From: Sedimentibacter saalensis
GTDB taxonomy: Bacteria; Bacillota; Clostridia; Tissierellales; Sedimentibacteraceae
Reading direction: 5' to 3'
Assembly (NCBI RefSeq): GCF_007830175.1
Contig: NZ_VLKH01000004.1
Location: forward strand, 62,001 to 126,000
Length of the DNA stretch: 64,000 bases
The position numbers and the translations under genes were made by a program. Below, piece by piece: positions 44,192 through 53,062 of this stretch (positions are counted from its first letter, which is position 1; each line of letters opens with the position of its first letter). Below the pieces are notes generated by a model. It had not been told where the DNA came from. It made no database searches and saw only the letters and a list, made by a program, of their open reading frames with translations.

Positions 44192-44668
44192 TTAAAGCGA
44201 ATCCAATACTGTCGCAAAAAACTTTTCTGCCTTTTTTAAATCTCTATCATTGGGATGTCCTTCTGATAGTTTTCCCATGAATTCAAAAATCTTTTTATCA
44301 GTAAATTCCCTTGCATTAAAGCTTCCTTTACATGCGAAGCTGCCTCTGTATATTGCTGCTTTTTTATCCAAAAGCTTAATCAGATTATTGTTATAATATT
44401 TCATCCCAGCTCCACTAGTTGAAAAAACAAATACATTTTTTCCTGTCAGATTCAATTTGTCAACCAGCTTAACCAACTTTGGCGAAATACTCTCCCTGTA
44501 TACTCCAGAACCAAACCCAATCAAATTATAGTTTTCGATGTTAATATCACTAACATCTTTTACATTCCTGATATTAATCAGCTCACAATCTGTTTTCTCA
44601 GCAAATATTCGTGCAATTTTTTCAGTATTGCTCTTATATTCAGAACAATAAACAATTAAAGATTTCAT
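44192..44668 (-). CDS. Flavodoxin-family protein
   Basis: This 158-aa protein begins LIVYCSEYKSNTEKIARIFA, the flavodoxin P-loop for FMN phosphate, then GFGSGVYRESISP near 52 and FVFSTSGAG near 81. It is of the flavodoxin_5/short NADPH-free type, used for electron transfer in the cytoplasm. The C-terminal DRDLKKAEKFF helix is typical. It stands alone between the repeat and the DUF434 gene. Confidence 0.88.
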   Translation of the reverse strand: MKSLIVYCSEYKSNTEKIARIFAEKTDCELINIRNVKDVSDINIENYNLIGFGSGVYRESISPKLVKLVDKLNLTGKNVFVFSTSGAGMKYYNNNLIKLLDKKAAIYRGSFACKGSFNAREFTDKKIFEFMGKLSEGHPNDRDLKKAEKFFATVLDSL

Positions 44669-44736
44669 AAATTCCTCTCTTATTTTCTCTAATTATACAA
44701 CACGGTTTAAATGCCATGTATGATTAGTATTTTAAA

Positions 44737-45474
44737 TCAGTGCAAATCTACAATCCAGGCATCTTGTATGTAATCATCAACAATTTTTCTTGATAAATTA
44801 AGCCAGCTTTTACATTCATCCAATATTATTGAATCTCCTGTTACTACCCTCTCCATATGCGACAATTCAGTGTCAACATTTGGTATAAGCTCAACATCAA
44901 CCGGTATTCCCCATGATTCTGAACACTCTATTATTCTGCTTTTCAGTCTGCCCGAATTTGAAACAGGAGAATCCAAATAAAATTTAACATTAGGAACTGA
45001 TAATTCTTTTAATGTTTTTCCTATGAGTTCTAATGCAATGTCAGTTTTATCTATTAATTTATATGTACCCCTAAGTCCTGCCAAATCTCTTAAAACTCCG
45101 TCCTTGCCAAGCAATACAGGACTTCCAGACAAAGCAACTTCCAAGGTTATAATTAAATTGAACCCATCAATAAATAAGCAGCCTTCCTTTGCATGATCCA
45201 ATGAAAGCATGGTAAATTTTCTTTTTTCGCACTCATCAGTTGAGGATGTAGCTCTTTGAAGAGCTGTTCTTGCTCTTAAAGAAAATTGATTGTGATTGCC
45301 CACAAGCTCAATGATTGGTTTTATTTTATAACCACGGTCCAACAGCCATTGAACCTCTTCCTGAGCAATTGTAAGTTTCTTTATATTTTCCGGTGAAAAG
45401 TTTCTAATATCTTCAGGGTCAAAACCCCTTTTGACTGTTTTAAGGGACAAATGTTTACCAGCTTTCTTCTTCAA
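44737..45474 (-). CDS. DUF434/DUF5616 protein
   Basis: This 245-aa protein has the DUF434 N-terminal helix region (LTIAQEEVQWLLDRGYKIKP, VGNHNQFSLRARTALQRATSS), then a DUF5616-like domain with GCLFIDGFNLIITLEVALSG and a FYLDSPVSNSGRLK segment near 165. The acidic FIDGFN and DSPVSNSG wording recalls PIN/Toprim-type metal folds, so it could be a nuclease; I only infer that. It is a single gene, divergent from a 151-aa hypothetical gene. Confidence 0.8.
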   Translation of the reverse strand: MKKKAGKHLSLKTVKRGFDPEDIRNFSPENIKKLTIAQEEVQWLLDRGYKIKPIIELVGNHNQFSLRARTALQRATSSTDECEKRKFTMLSLDHAKEGCLFIDGFNLIITLEVALSGSPVLLGKDGVLRDLAGLRGTYKLIDKTDIALELIGKTLKELSVPNVKFYLDSPVSNSGRLKSRIIECSESWGIPVDVELIPNVDTELSHMERVVTGDSIILDECKSWLNLSRKIVDDYIQDAWIVDLH

Positions 45475-45647
45475 TTCTCATATTTAAATTATCTTATTAT
45501 GCTTTTATAAATATAAAATATTATACCATTAAATTCGAATTGTGTGAATAAAGTAACTGCCTAAAAATAATTATATTGACAATTTATGCCATAAGGGATA
45601 TTTTTGTATTAAACAGATGATTGTTTAATAACGCTCATGGAGGAATT

Positions 45648-46103
45648 ATGGTACATTTAGTATATTGTGATGATAAGGAAAAAGTATTAGAAAAAATATT
45701 AAACAAATCAAAACATATGGTAATCAGAAGTGCTGCAGGAAGAAAAATACCCCACAGCAGAGTGTTTGAAGGCGAAGAATTGTATTTCATGAAAAAAGGG
45801 ACCGGATTAATAACTGCTAAAGCAGCAGTAACTTCAGTGCAAAATTACGTTAAGCTTACTCCAGAAGAATCCTTGGAAATAATAAACAAAAATCAATCCA
45901 AATTAAATTTATCTCCAAAACAAGTTGAACGATGGAACAAAAAATGTCTTTGTCTTGTTGAATTTGATAATGTTGAAGAAATAGCTCCATTAAATTTTGA
46001 TCATCAGAGCAACATGGATGATTGGCTTATAATTGAAAAAATCGAAGATGTAACAGTTGGCACCAGCATTCCATACAATTACGATAATTCCAAGCTTAAA
46101 TAA
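45648..46103 (+). CDS. 151-aa protein, possible PUA/ASCH-like
   Basis: This protein reads MVHLVYCDDKEKVLEKILNK, GRKIPHSRVFEGEELYF and ends with a short strand-rich tail with WLIIEKIEDVTVG. GGAGG before the ATG at 45648 sets the start; a longer frame exists from 45621. The overall shape, including a KGTGLITAKAAVTSV strand, resembles PUA/ASCH-type RNA- or nucleotide-binding proteins, but I cannot prove that. A strong terminator follows. Confidence 0.5.
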   Translation: MVHLVYCDDKEKVLEKILNKSKHMVIRSAAGRKIPHSRVFEGEELYFMKKGTGLITAKAAVTSVQNYVKLTPEESLEIINKNQSKLNLSPKQVERWNKKCLCLVEFDNVEEIAPLNFDHQSNMDDWLIIEKIEDVTVGTSIPYNYDNSKLK

Positions 46104-46419
46104 CAAAGCAGTTGATATGATGATTTATCAATTTTTATATTGCTCATTTTTGAATAAAAGTACGTAGCTCTTGTTACAGCTACGTACTTTTTTATTGTTT
46201 TTTTTATTAATTTAAATAAATATATTTTTTAAAAAATTTAGTAAATTATTTTATTCTTTAATCAAGTTTAATTTAATGGAATAATGGATATATATAATAA
46301 TAGAGTTATTAAAAAAAATTTAGTCTATCTCTAGAAATTTTAATAATTGTCAATTTGATTTATTCTGAATATATTTATTAAGTTATAGCATAATATTATG
46401 TAATTAATATGGGAGGTAT
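46104..46419. other. AT-rich intergenic region
   Basis: Apart from the terminator at 46156-46193, the sequence is unusually AT-rich with no readable gene. It should contain the promoter of the threonine dehydrogenase gene. Confidence 0.6.
46156..46193 (+). terminator. Intrinsic terminator
   Basis: AAAAGTACGTAGCT and AGCTACGTACTTTT form a perfect 14-bp stem with an 8-nt loop followed by more T. Confidence 0.93.
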
Positions 46420-47403
46420 ATGGTGAGAAAAATATTAATAACAGGGGCATTGGGACAAATAGGTTCCGAATTAACTGCCGAAATGCGTAAAATTTACGGT
46501 TCAAGCAATGTGGTGGCTAGTAACAGAAGTATGAAGAAAGGTCATGAAGAGCTGATTGAATCCGGGCCATTTGAAATCATTGATATCAATGACCCTGTAA
46601 CATTGTCAGCTGCCGTAGATAAGCACAAAATAAACACAATCGTAAACCTTGCTGCCATTCTGTCAGCAATAGGAGAAAAAGATCCCCAGCAATGCTGGAA
46701 TATAAATATGAACGGACTGTACAACGTCCTGGAAACAGCCAGGGAAAGAAATTGTATGGTGTTCACACCTTCATCCATTGCTGCCTTCGGTCCTTCAACA
46801 CCTAAGGACAACACTCCGCAGGAAACAATTCAAAGACCCAACACCATGTATGGAGTAACAAAAGCAGCAGGTGAACTGTTATGTGACTATTACTATAAAA
46901 AATTCGGTGTTGACACTAGGGGTGTCCGTTTCCCGGGGCTTATATCATACAAGACGCTGCCCGGCGGCGGAACCACGGATTATGCAGTACACATATATTA
47001 TGACGCGTTAAAAAACAAAAAATACACGAGCTTTATCCGAAAAGGAACTTATATGGATATGATGTATATGCCGGATGCGCTAAGTGCTATTATTGATTTA
47101 ATTGAGGCAAATCCCCAAAGACTTATGCACCGCAATGCTTATAATGTCACAGCCATGAGCTTTGACCCAGAGATGTTGGCTGATTCCATAAGAAAATTCA
47201 TACCTGAATTTGAGCTGCTCTATGATGTTGATCCTATTAGACAGGAAATTGCGGATTCATGGCCAAATTCTTTAGATGATTCAGCTGCCAGAGAACAATG
47301 GGACTGGAATCCAAAATATGACCTACAATCCATGACAAAAGATATGCTTGAAAAGCTTAGGGTTAAACTAGATGTTCGAGAACCAGCAGGAAAAAGTCTG
47401 TAA
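46420..47403 (+). CDS. SDR-type L-threonine 3-dehydrogenase
   Basis: This 327-aa extended SDR has a Rossmann start (ITGALGQIGSE, 7-17), a Ser-Tyr-Lys site with PSSIAAFGP near 117 and Y144-K148 in YGVTK, and RFPGLISYKTLPGGGTTDYA near 171. The last phrase is highly typical of the UDP-galactose-epimerase-like threonine dehydrogenases, which oxidise L-threonine to 2-amino-3-ketobutyrate with NAD+. The partner glycine C-acetyltransferase is not in the window. GGGAGG is upstream; the start could be this ATG or the GTG one codon later. Confidence 0.85.
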   Translation: MVRKILITGALGQIGSELTAEMRKIYGSSNVVASNRSMKKGHEELIESGPFEIIDINDPVTLSAAVDKHKINTIVNLAAILSAIGEKDPQQCWNINMNGLYNVLETARERNCMVFTPSSIAAFGPSTPKDNTPQETIQRPNTMYGVTKAAGELLCDYYYKKFGVDTRGVRFPGLISYKTLPGGGTTDYAVHIYYDALKNKKYTSFIRKGTYMDMMYMPDALSAIIDLIEANPQRLMHRNAYNVTAMSFDPEMLADSIRKFIPEFELLYDVDPIRQEIADSWPNSLDDSAAREQWDWNPKYDLQSMTKDMLEKLRVKLDVREPAGKSL

Positions 47404-47415
47404 ATTAGATATTAA

Positions 47416-47455
47416 AAAAGCCTTCTATGACATCCAAAATCGTAGGAGGCTTTTA
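47416..47455. terminator. Intrinsic terminator between convergent genes
   Basis: AAAAGCCTTCTA pairs with TAGGAGGCTTTT (one G-T wobble) over a 15-nt loop; A/T tracts flank it. Confidence 0.8.
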
Positions 47456-47505
47456 TAACAAAGACTGTATTTAATATTAAATTTCTAGCAACAGCTTTTT
47501 TAGTC

Positions 47506-48669
47506 TTAGTCGTAATAAACAAGGTTTTGAGGTGCAGTGGAAGGATTATTATAATAAGCGCCTATGCCTGTCAGCATATCCTCATAGCTGGGAATTCCAT
47601 CAAATATTATGGTCTGCTCAGGACGAACCATGTTATTTACCTGTATAATGGTTTTTGCAGTCTCCACATGTCGTGCCACACGTTTATCAATTGGCCAGCC
47701 ATTCTCGTCAATTGGTGCGTAAAGCAGACCATGTTCTCCGGCTTTCATGACAAAACGATCTTTACCAGACATAAGCAACTCTTCATCTGTTATGCCCCTG
47801 ATTCTATCAAGCATCGGTTCTGCAACTTCAGCCAAATATGAAGCTGCTTCAGAGTAATCACCTATTTCACGATGGCTAAGACCATGTAATGCCTTAGGAG
47901 AAAATTCCATGCCTATTGGCACGTCAAATACTTGTGATGTTAACATCATAGAAGTCATTGCAGCAACATCATTACCCTTTTCATGGGTTACGATTGTGTT
48001 CTCAACCGGATATTCAAGCTCAGCTTCATGGAAGTCAAGTGTCATATCAACACCTTCAGCTTCAATAAGTTTCATTACTGCATAAGCTGTACGTTCAGTT
48101 AACAAACCGTCAGCTTTACCGGGCCAATTACGATTGATGTTGCGAATATCCACATAGGCCAGGTTTTGACCGCTGGGGTAATGTATATAGACTTCAGGGT
48201 CAGGCCATGAATCAAGAGGATTTGCAGTTCTATCCCCAAATCTCCATGTCTTTTCACCCCAAGGAGTATTCACGTGATAAAAACGAGGATACGCTTCACC
48301 CATGCGCGTACATGTGGATGCGCTTGTATTTATCCTATTAATTATAATTATCTTGCCTTGAGTCACATTCAGGTTTTCCGTGAAAATCTGCGCTGACATA
48401 TTTGTTGCAGGCTCTTCAGGATGAGAACCTCCAAACATGAGCATTGTGCCTCCTTCTACTCCGCTGTCGAATATGTATACATTACAATCATTGACTGTGC
48501 CCTTTACAACATCCGAATAGTCGCTGAGCTTCTTTACATTTGTAATATTTTCGCTTACTACAACAGGTTCCTTAAATGTACGCTGCTCTCTAAACAGCCA
48601 TCCAGAAATGCCAATGACACATAATACAACAACAATGATAAGCACCTTTATAAATTTAATATTTTTCAT
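47506..48669 (-). CDS. Membrane-anchored M14-like/aspartoacylase-fold hydrolase
   Basis: A 387-aa protein with an N-terminal span (FIKVLIIVVVLCVIGISGWLF) and an extracytosolic domain resembling succinylglutamate desuccinylase/M14-like enzymes: GGSHPEEPATN supplies the His and Glu zinc ligands, INRNWPG follows near 190 and DFHEAELEYP carries the third His. It should hydrolyse an amide bond of an acidic amino-acid conjugate or peptide outside the cell. AAGGAGA before the ATG at 48669 sets the start. It is the last gene of the dipeptidase-DUF6305-permease unit, all facing the same way. Confidence 0.7.
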   Translation of the reverse strand: MKNIKFIKVLIIVVVLCVIGISGWLFREQRTFKEPVVVSENITNVKKLSDYSDVVKGTVNDCNVYIFDSGVEGGTMLMFGGSHPEEPATNMSAQIFTENLNVTQGKIIIINRINTSASTCTRMGEAYPRFYHVNTPWGEKTWRFGDRTANPLDSWPDPEVYIHYPSGQNLAYVDIRNINRNWPGKADGLLTERTAYAVMKLIEAEGVDMTLDFHEAELEYPVENTIVTHEKGNDVAAMTSMMLTSQVFDVPIGMEFSPKALHGLSHREIGDYSEAASYLAEVAEPMLDRIRGITDEELLMSGKDRFVMKAGEHGLLYAPIDENGWPIDKRVARHVETAKTIIQVNNMVRPEQTIIFDGIPSYEDMLTGIGAYYNNPSTAPQNLVYYD

Positions 48670-48682
48670 AATCAAATCTCCT

Positions 48683-48856
48683 TTACTTAAGGCGCAAAAT
48701 ACGCAATACAAACGGAATCATTATTATGCTGTACAAAATTGCATCCTGTATGTTTCTTGTCTTGATAAAAACCTTGACAATAGCAGCCAGAAAAAATGCA
48801 CTGCTAAGATAGCATGCTACAGTTATTATTGAATTAATTGCTTGAAGTGTACTCAT
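48683..48856 (-). CDS. 57-aa membrane protein in the permease operon
   Basis: An ATG at 48856 is preceded by GGAGG. The frame is 57 codons long: MSTLQAINSIITVACYLSSA, a hydrophobic stretch FFLAAIVKVFI, then a basic KTRNIQ and a second stretch ILYSIIMIPFVL ending LRLK. It starts just after the permease stop (48859) and ends 13 bases before the hydrolase ATG. Two short spans and a strong ribosome site suggest a real small membrane protein, perhaps an accessory subunit of the permease, which has no other small subunit nearby. Confidence 0.75.
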   Translation of the reverse strand: MSTLQAINSIITVACYLSSAFFLAAIVKVFIKTRNIQDAILYSIIMIPFVLRILRLK

Positions 48857-48858
48857 AA

Positions 48859-50193
48859 TTAACCTCCTATAATTGCGCCGAACTCATTGCAGAAAATCAT
48901 TGTGATGGTACATAGAGCAAGTATAAAGAACATCGGTACCAGAGCAGTTTTAACAAAATCCCTGTAATATCCACCTTTGTACTCCAATTCCATCACTGCT
49001 GCTCTTCCTACAACAGCAGTAGGAGGTAAGCAATCGCCTAAAGGCAGCATAACTGCCCATGTAGATAAAGCAATTACCGGATCATAGCCTAACATATTGA
49101 AAAGCATTATGAGGGGAACCCCAAACAATGGTGCAACAGCATATTGGAGAACACCTTCAGCAACAGGAAGAATAAGCCACAATGTTCCGAACAGTACAGC
49201 AATTGGCAGTGTAACAACTGCCAGTGAAAGCAATCCACGGGCTCCGGTAAGAGTCATAATTTGATTTAACATGCCTACCACTACCATGATTCCTACAAGA
49301 CCTTTAAGATTTGTCACAGTTGTAACTGCTACATTAAATACATTAATTCTTTTCGGACTGACAAGCAGAACTGCCCCGGCAGAAAGCATGAATATTAAAG
49401 GTAATCCTACAACAGGAAAATTAGAAGGCCAAATCCTTCCTGCCAATACAATGCCTATCAGGACTATAAAAGGCAGAATAACTCGAACTCCATTCCATCC
49501 TGCAGGCACTTCAGGAATTTTTGCAAGTGTCTTTTCAAGGTCAACCAACTTTCCTCGACCAGCCAGATAAAATGTTGCAAAAAGCGCACCGGTAATGGAT
49601 AAAAAAGCAAGTGGGATTGTAAAACCGACAAAGGGCATATTAGCACCTGCAGCGGCCATCATTGCCCAGAGGTTTATAGGCGGGCATGCTGCACTCATAG
49701 CAGCAAGTATAAAAATCAATGCAACCCTTTTATCTTCTGAAATTCCCATTGCTGCCAATACTGCACCTACAAGTCCACCAACAGTTAAAACTGTTGTGGC
49801 ACCAGACCCGGTTATAGCCCCTGGAATAAGCATAACAAATGTTAACAATAGCAAGCATATTATTCGGTGAGCAAAGAATGTTTTAACAATCTGCCTGACT
49901 ATGTATGCTACACCTCCAGATTCTTTATAAAGAGTCATAAAAAATGTGGCTGTTAGAAAGACTAAACAAACATCAAAATATGTTACAGTACCCTCAGCTA
50001 AGTGTCTGATCATCTCTAAAAATGAAATTGCAGAACGCGGATCTTCACCGGAAGGTAGTATAACATGTACCAGAATTGCTGCTATAGTTGCAGTAAGCAT
50101 GGAAATCTCAGTTGACAGCCTCAATTTTTTAGCTATGGCAAATACAACTGCAATGGAGACCAATACTAGCAGTGAATGTTGTAACATTGTCAC
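48859..50193 (-). CDS. TRAP/DctM-like large permease subunit
   Basis: This 444-aa protein has about 11-12 spans of the DctM/ion-transporter superfamily: GAITGSGATTVLTVGGLVGA near 125 and CPPINLWAMMAAAGANMPF near 180 are the helix-break motifs used for substrate and Na+ binding. It lacks adjacent DctP and DctQ genes, so it may be a stand-alone or unusual permease. The start is a GTG with AAGGAAG upstream. The neighbouring dipeptidase, lipoprotein and hydrolase suggest uptake of amino acids or small peptides released outside. Confidence 0.75.
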   Translation of the reverse strand: MTMLQHSLLVLVSIAVVFAIAKKLRLSTEISMLTATIAAILVHVILPSGEDPRSAISFLEMIRHLAEGTVTYFDVCLVFLTATFFMTLYKESGGVAYIVRQIVKTFFAHRIICLLLLTFVMLIPGAITGSGATTVLTVGGLVGAVLAAMGISEDKRVALIFILAAMSAACPPINLWAMMAAAGANMPFVGFTIPLAFLSITGALFATFYLAGRGKLVDLEKTLAKIPEVPAGWNGVRVILPFIVLIGIVLAGRIWPSNFPVVGLPLIFMLSAGAVLLVSPKRINVFNVAVTTVTNLKGLVGIMVVVGMLNQIMTLTGARGLLSLAVVTLPIAVLFGTLWLILPVAEGVLQYAVAPLFGVPLIMLFNMLGYDPVIALSTWAVMLPLGDCLPPTAVVGRAAVMELEYKGGYYRDFVKTALVPMFFILALCTITMIFCNEFGAIIGG

Positions 50194-50251
50194 TTTAGAT
50201 ACTTCCTTTCTATTATCTATGTGTAACTAATAATATTTCAAGACAAAAATA

Positions 50252-50893
50252 CTATTTTAGAACAGAAGAAATTGCAAGTGTGTTTTCAACCTTTATAAGC
50301 TGCTTGTTGTTATCTTCTGCATATTTTGTAAAGAAACCATCACTGTCACTTTCTTCAATAACCAGAATCACATCAGCCAGCTCCATAACAGCGTCAATTG
50401 AAGCTGCATCAGCACTATCTGTACGACGAGCCATTCCTTCTATGTGGGCACCTACTATTGTCAACCCTGCTTCTTTAGCAGCATTAATGACAGAAACACA
50501 TCTTTCAATTTCAGCATTAACATCTGTACCTGCTGCCCCCATACCTTTCATACTTGTGCCGGTTGTAACTATCAGTGTCTTATATTCATCAGCCTTAAGA
50601 CTATCTGCATTCAAGTTGTTGTCATTTACTGACGTAAGTCCGGCTTGAACAGCAACCATGTTCATCATGACAGCACCTGGGCTTTGACCACATGTAGTGA
50701 CAATGAAAGGACCTTCCAGAGTAACGTCAGATTTAGGTTCTTTTGATGCAGGTTCTTCAGATACAGGTTCCTCTTCTGAAGGTTTTTCAGTTACTGTGTT
50801 GTCAGAAGGTTCCGTTGTATTTTTGCTGCATGATGTCATCATAATCATCATAGCAAGTACCATTATGGTAATTATAATATTTAGCTTTTTCAT
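50252..50893 (-). CDS. DUF6305-like lipoprotein
   Basis: A 213-aa lipoprotein with MKKLNIIITIMVLAMMIMM and the lipobox TSC at Cys22, then an acidic Pro/Glu/Ser linker (about 25-58). The domain that follows has GPFIVTTCGQSPGAVMMNMV and then LIVTTGTSMKGMGAAGTDVN, the pattern of DUF6305, whose function is unknown. A Rossmann-like alpha-beta order is visible. It precedes the permease by 58 bases and may serve as its extracytosolic binding component; that is inference. Confidence 0.7.
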   Translation of the reverse strand: MKKLNIIITIMVLAMMIMMTSCSKNTTEPSDNTVTEKPSEEEPVSEEPASKEPKSDVTLEGPFIVTTCGQSPGAVMMNMVAVQAGLTSVNDNNLNADSLKADEYKTLIVTTGTSMKGMGAAGTDVNAEIERCVSVINAAKEAGLTIVGAHIEGMARRTDSADAASIDAVMELADVILVIEESDSDGFFTKYAEDNNKQLIKVENTLAISSVLK

Positions 50894-50925
50894 TTTTGCA
50901 TCTCCTTAATTAAAAGTAACATGAA

Positions 50926-50958
50926 AGCGGCTTGTCGCATATCGGTGACAAGCCGTTG
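50926..50958 (-). terminator. Hairpin between dipeptidase and lipoprotein genes
   Basis: CGGCTTGTC and GACAAGCCG form a 9-bp GC-rich stem. The T-run on the minus strand is weak (CTTTC), so it is more likely a partial terminator or RNA-stabilising stem that sets the ratio between the two genes. Confidence 0.6.
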
Positions 50959-50988
50959 TCATTTAACTGTTATTATACTTCTAGATTG

Positions 50989-52827
50989 TTAGTCTACTTT
51001 ACGTTTTTTACTAATTACAAACCATGCTGCTGCAATGACAATGACTACAAGAATTACTACAAGAGCTGTGCTATTTTTCTCTGGCTGCTGAGGTTCTGGA
51101 GTTGCAGCAGGTTCTGCCGGTGCAGGAGCTTCTTCTGGAACAGCCTCAGGTTCCTGAACTTTACCTTGGGTCATGGCATAGTCATTAACACTTGTTGATG
51201 CATAGTCTACAGCCTCAAGATATGCCATTGGATAACCCAGTGTAGTAGAAGAACCATCTTCGTTAATAGACATACCATCGTAGTATTTACCTACCAAGTA
51301 CCAGGCAAATTCCCACCAGCCATCTTCAACTGTGTTCATAGCATCATTGGTGTATTTTGTGAGATATCTGACAGATTCTGCAGGATTCTTGCTAAACAAT
51401 TCTGCAGCTTCAGCCTCTATCTCATTCTGATCTGCAAAGAACACATCTTCGTAGCTTGCCTTTTTTTCTCGGATTTCTGTATACATGGCATCCCAGCGCA
51501 GGTTAGCCCAGTTGTTTACAAAGTTAAATGCCCACCATGCACTGTCAGGATCGAATTGGTGTCTTAATCCTGATGACCAGGATTCCGGAACTTCTGTAAC
51601 ACCACAATACATAGGAACATAAACAGTTGTGTCAGGAGAATCTTGACCAAACCATAATAATCCTCCTACAGGGTCAGGCATCCAGCTGCGGCTCTGCGAA
51701 ACGAAACTATAAGAGCATCTGTATAGGGCTATTGCACGTTCCCAGTCATGACGGTCTTCTCCTATAGTACCTGGCTTCTGATCGCCCTTAACACCCCACC
51801 TTGTTGGATTTCCAAAAGGTCCGGCAGCAAGGCCCTTAGTTAAATCATAAGGAGTACCTTCATAGTGATCGCTGTAAATATCCATTAAATCCTTCACTGC
51901 AAGCTTTTGATCAGGCTTAACAGAAAATGGATACTGCTCATATCTATCAAGAGTAGGGAATTCTTGTGATGGAGCAACTAAGCTGAAAACACGCCATTCA
52001 CGCCGAGCAGCATAGAAAGGACTTCCGTATGGCTCCGGATTAAACAACTTAGCATAGTTAAAATCTTCACCTTCACTCCACCATCCCATTTCCTTTGAGA
52101 GCTGTGTAATGTCAGTTGAATACATGAAGTTTTCTTTATCGGTAAAATCAATAACTCCTATACGTGAACGGTTTGCACCTACAAACATCTCGTCATCTGG
52201 AATTCTTTGAGCAGCCCAATGAGCACCTGGTTTTCCGCTGCCTGGTTCCCATAACATACCCCCACCGCAAACTTCGAAAACCCAAACTTCGTTTTTGTCT
52301 CCAACAATAAGAGTTTCACCGCCATCGCAGTATCCATACTCTTCTGCCAAAGCACCCATAACCTCAATTGCTTCTCTTGCAGTTGCAGCACGTGCCAAGG
52401 CTAATTGTTCTAGATTTGCAATAACCATCAAACCCTGAGGACTGCTGACTTCTTCTCTGCCGCTCCAGGTGAACTCTCCCATCATTACCTGCTTCTCATT
52501 CATAAATGGATAACCTATATGAAAATAAGAATAAGTTTCTTCAACCTGAGGAATTTCTCCAACTTTTTCAGGAACCTTGTTTGGCCTTGTATCATTACAA
52601 GGATCTCGATAAATCTCAACCATTTCACCTGCAGTGTGTTTTCCGCCTGGTATGATTTGAATACGGTGATCATACCATCCATCACAGGTGTGTGTAACCA
52701 TAACTGATCCATCAACAGATGCATCCTTACCTACTCCCATAGACGTACAAGCATAGGCTGAGGTAAAAGTTGACACAACCATTAGGATTGCAATAAACAT
52801 AATAAAACATTTTCTAATACGTTTCAT
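50989..52827 (-). CDS. C69-family dipeptidase with C-terminal membrane anchor
   Basis: This 612-aa protein has a signal peptide cut before Cys27 (AYACTSMGVGKDAS), which becomes the N-terminal nucleophile of the Ntn-fold peptidase C69 domain. Typical phrases follow: GSVMVTHTCDGWYD, GYPFMNEKQVMMGEFT, EVWVFEVCGGG. A Pro/Ala/Glu-rich linker (about 550-585) leads to a C-terminal span and KKRKVD tail, so the enzyme sits on the outer membrane face. It hydrolyses dipeptides or short peptides. It is the first gene of the unit that ends with the M14-like hydrolase. Confidence 0.92.
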   Translation of the reverse strand: MKRIRKCFIMFIAILMVVSTFTSAYACTSMGVGKDASVDGSVMVTHTCDGWYDHRIQIIPGGKHTAGEMVEIYRDPCNDTRPNKVPEKVGEIPQVEETYSYFHIGYPFMNEKQVMMGEFTWSGREEVSSPQGLMVIANLEQLALARAATAREAIEVMGALAEEYGYCDGGETLIVGDKNEVWVFEVCGGGMLWEPGSGKPGAHWAAQRIPDDEMFVGANRSRIGVIDFTDKENFMYSTDITQLSKEMGWWSEGEDFNYAKLFNPEPYGSPFYAARREWRVFSLVAPSQEFPTLDRYEQYPFSVKPDQKLAVKDLMDIYSDHYEGTPYDLTKGLAAGPFGNPTRWGVKGDQKPGTIGEDRHDWERAIALYRCSYSFVSQSRSWMPDPVGGLLWFGQDSPDTTVYVPMYCGVTEVPESWSSGLRHQFDPDSAWWAFNFVNNWANLRWDAMYTEIREKKASYEDVFFADQNEIEAEAAELFSKNPAESVRYLTKYTNDAMNTVEDGWWEFAWYLVGKYYDGMSINEDGSSTTLGYPMAYLEAVDYASTSVNDYAMTQGKVQEPEAVPEEAPAPAEPAATPEPQQPEKNSTALVVILVVIVIAAAWFVISKKRKVD

Positions 52828-53010
52828 TTTTTTACAACCTCCTAAAATAAATTTGTGATAGCAAAAAATTCTAAAACAGTTTATTAATTAAATCACCCTT
52901 TTTTATTTCTTAAGTAGTAGTTGCTATACTAAATTGTATGCATGACTAAAAAATAACATGTCCTTTAACATCAAATATAATTAGTTGTCTTTTATGTTGG
53001 ATATTTTAAA

Positions 53011-53046
53011 TAAAAAGACCACTATGCAATAAAAAGCAATGTGGTT
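53011..53046 (-). terminator. Intrinsic terminator after pgsW
   Basis: On the minus strand ACCACATTGC pairs with GCATAGTGGT (one mismatch) over an 8-nt loop and is followed by CTTTTTATTT. Confidence 0.75.
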
Positions 53047-53062
53047 CAATTATGTTCAATAA

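Noticed and set aside
46200..46419. Riboswitch or T-box before the threonine dehydrogenase
   Set aside because: The region is only AT-rich; no conserved T-box or glycine-riboswitch blocks are visible.
47919..47938. A TTGGCACG block resembling a second sigma-54 promoter
   Set aside because: No TTGC at the correct spacing, and it lies inside a coding region.
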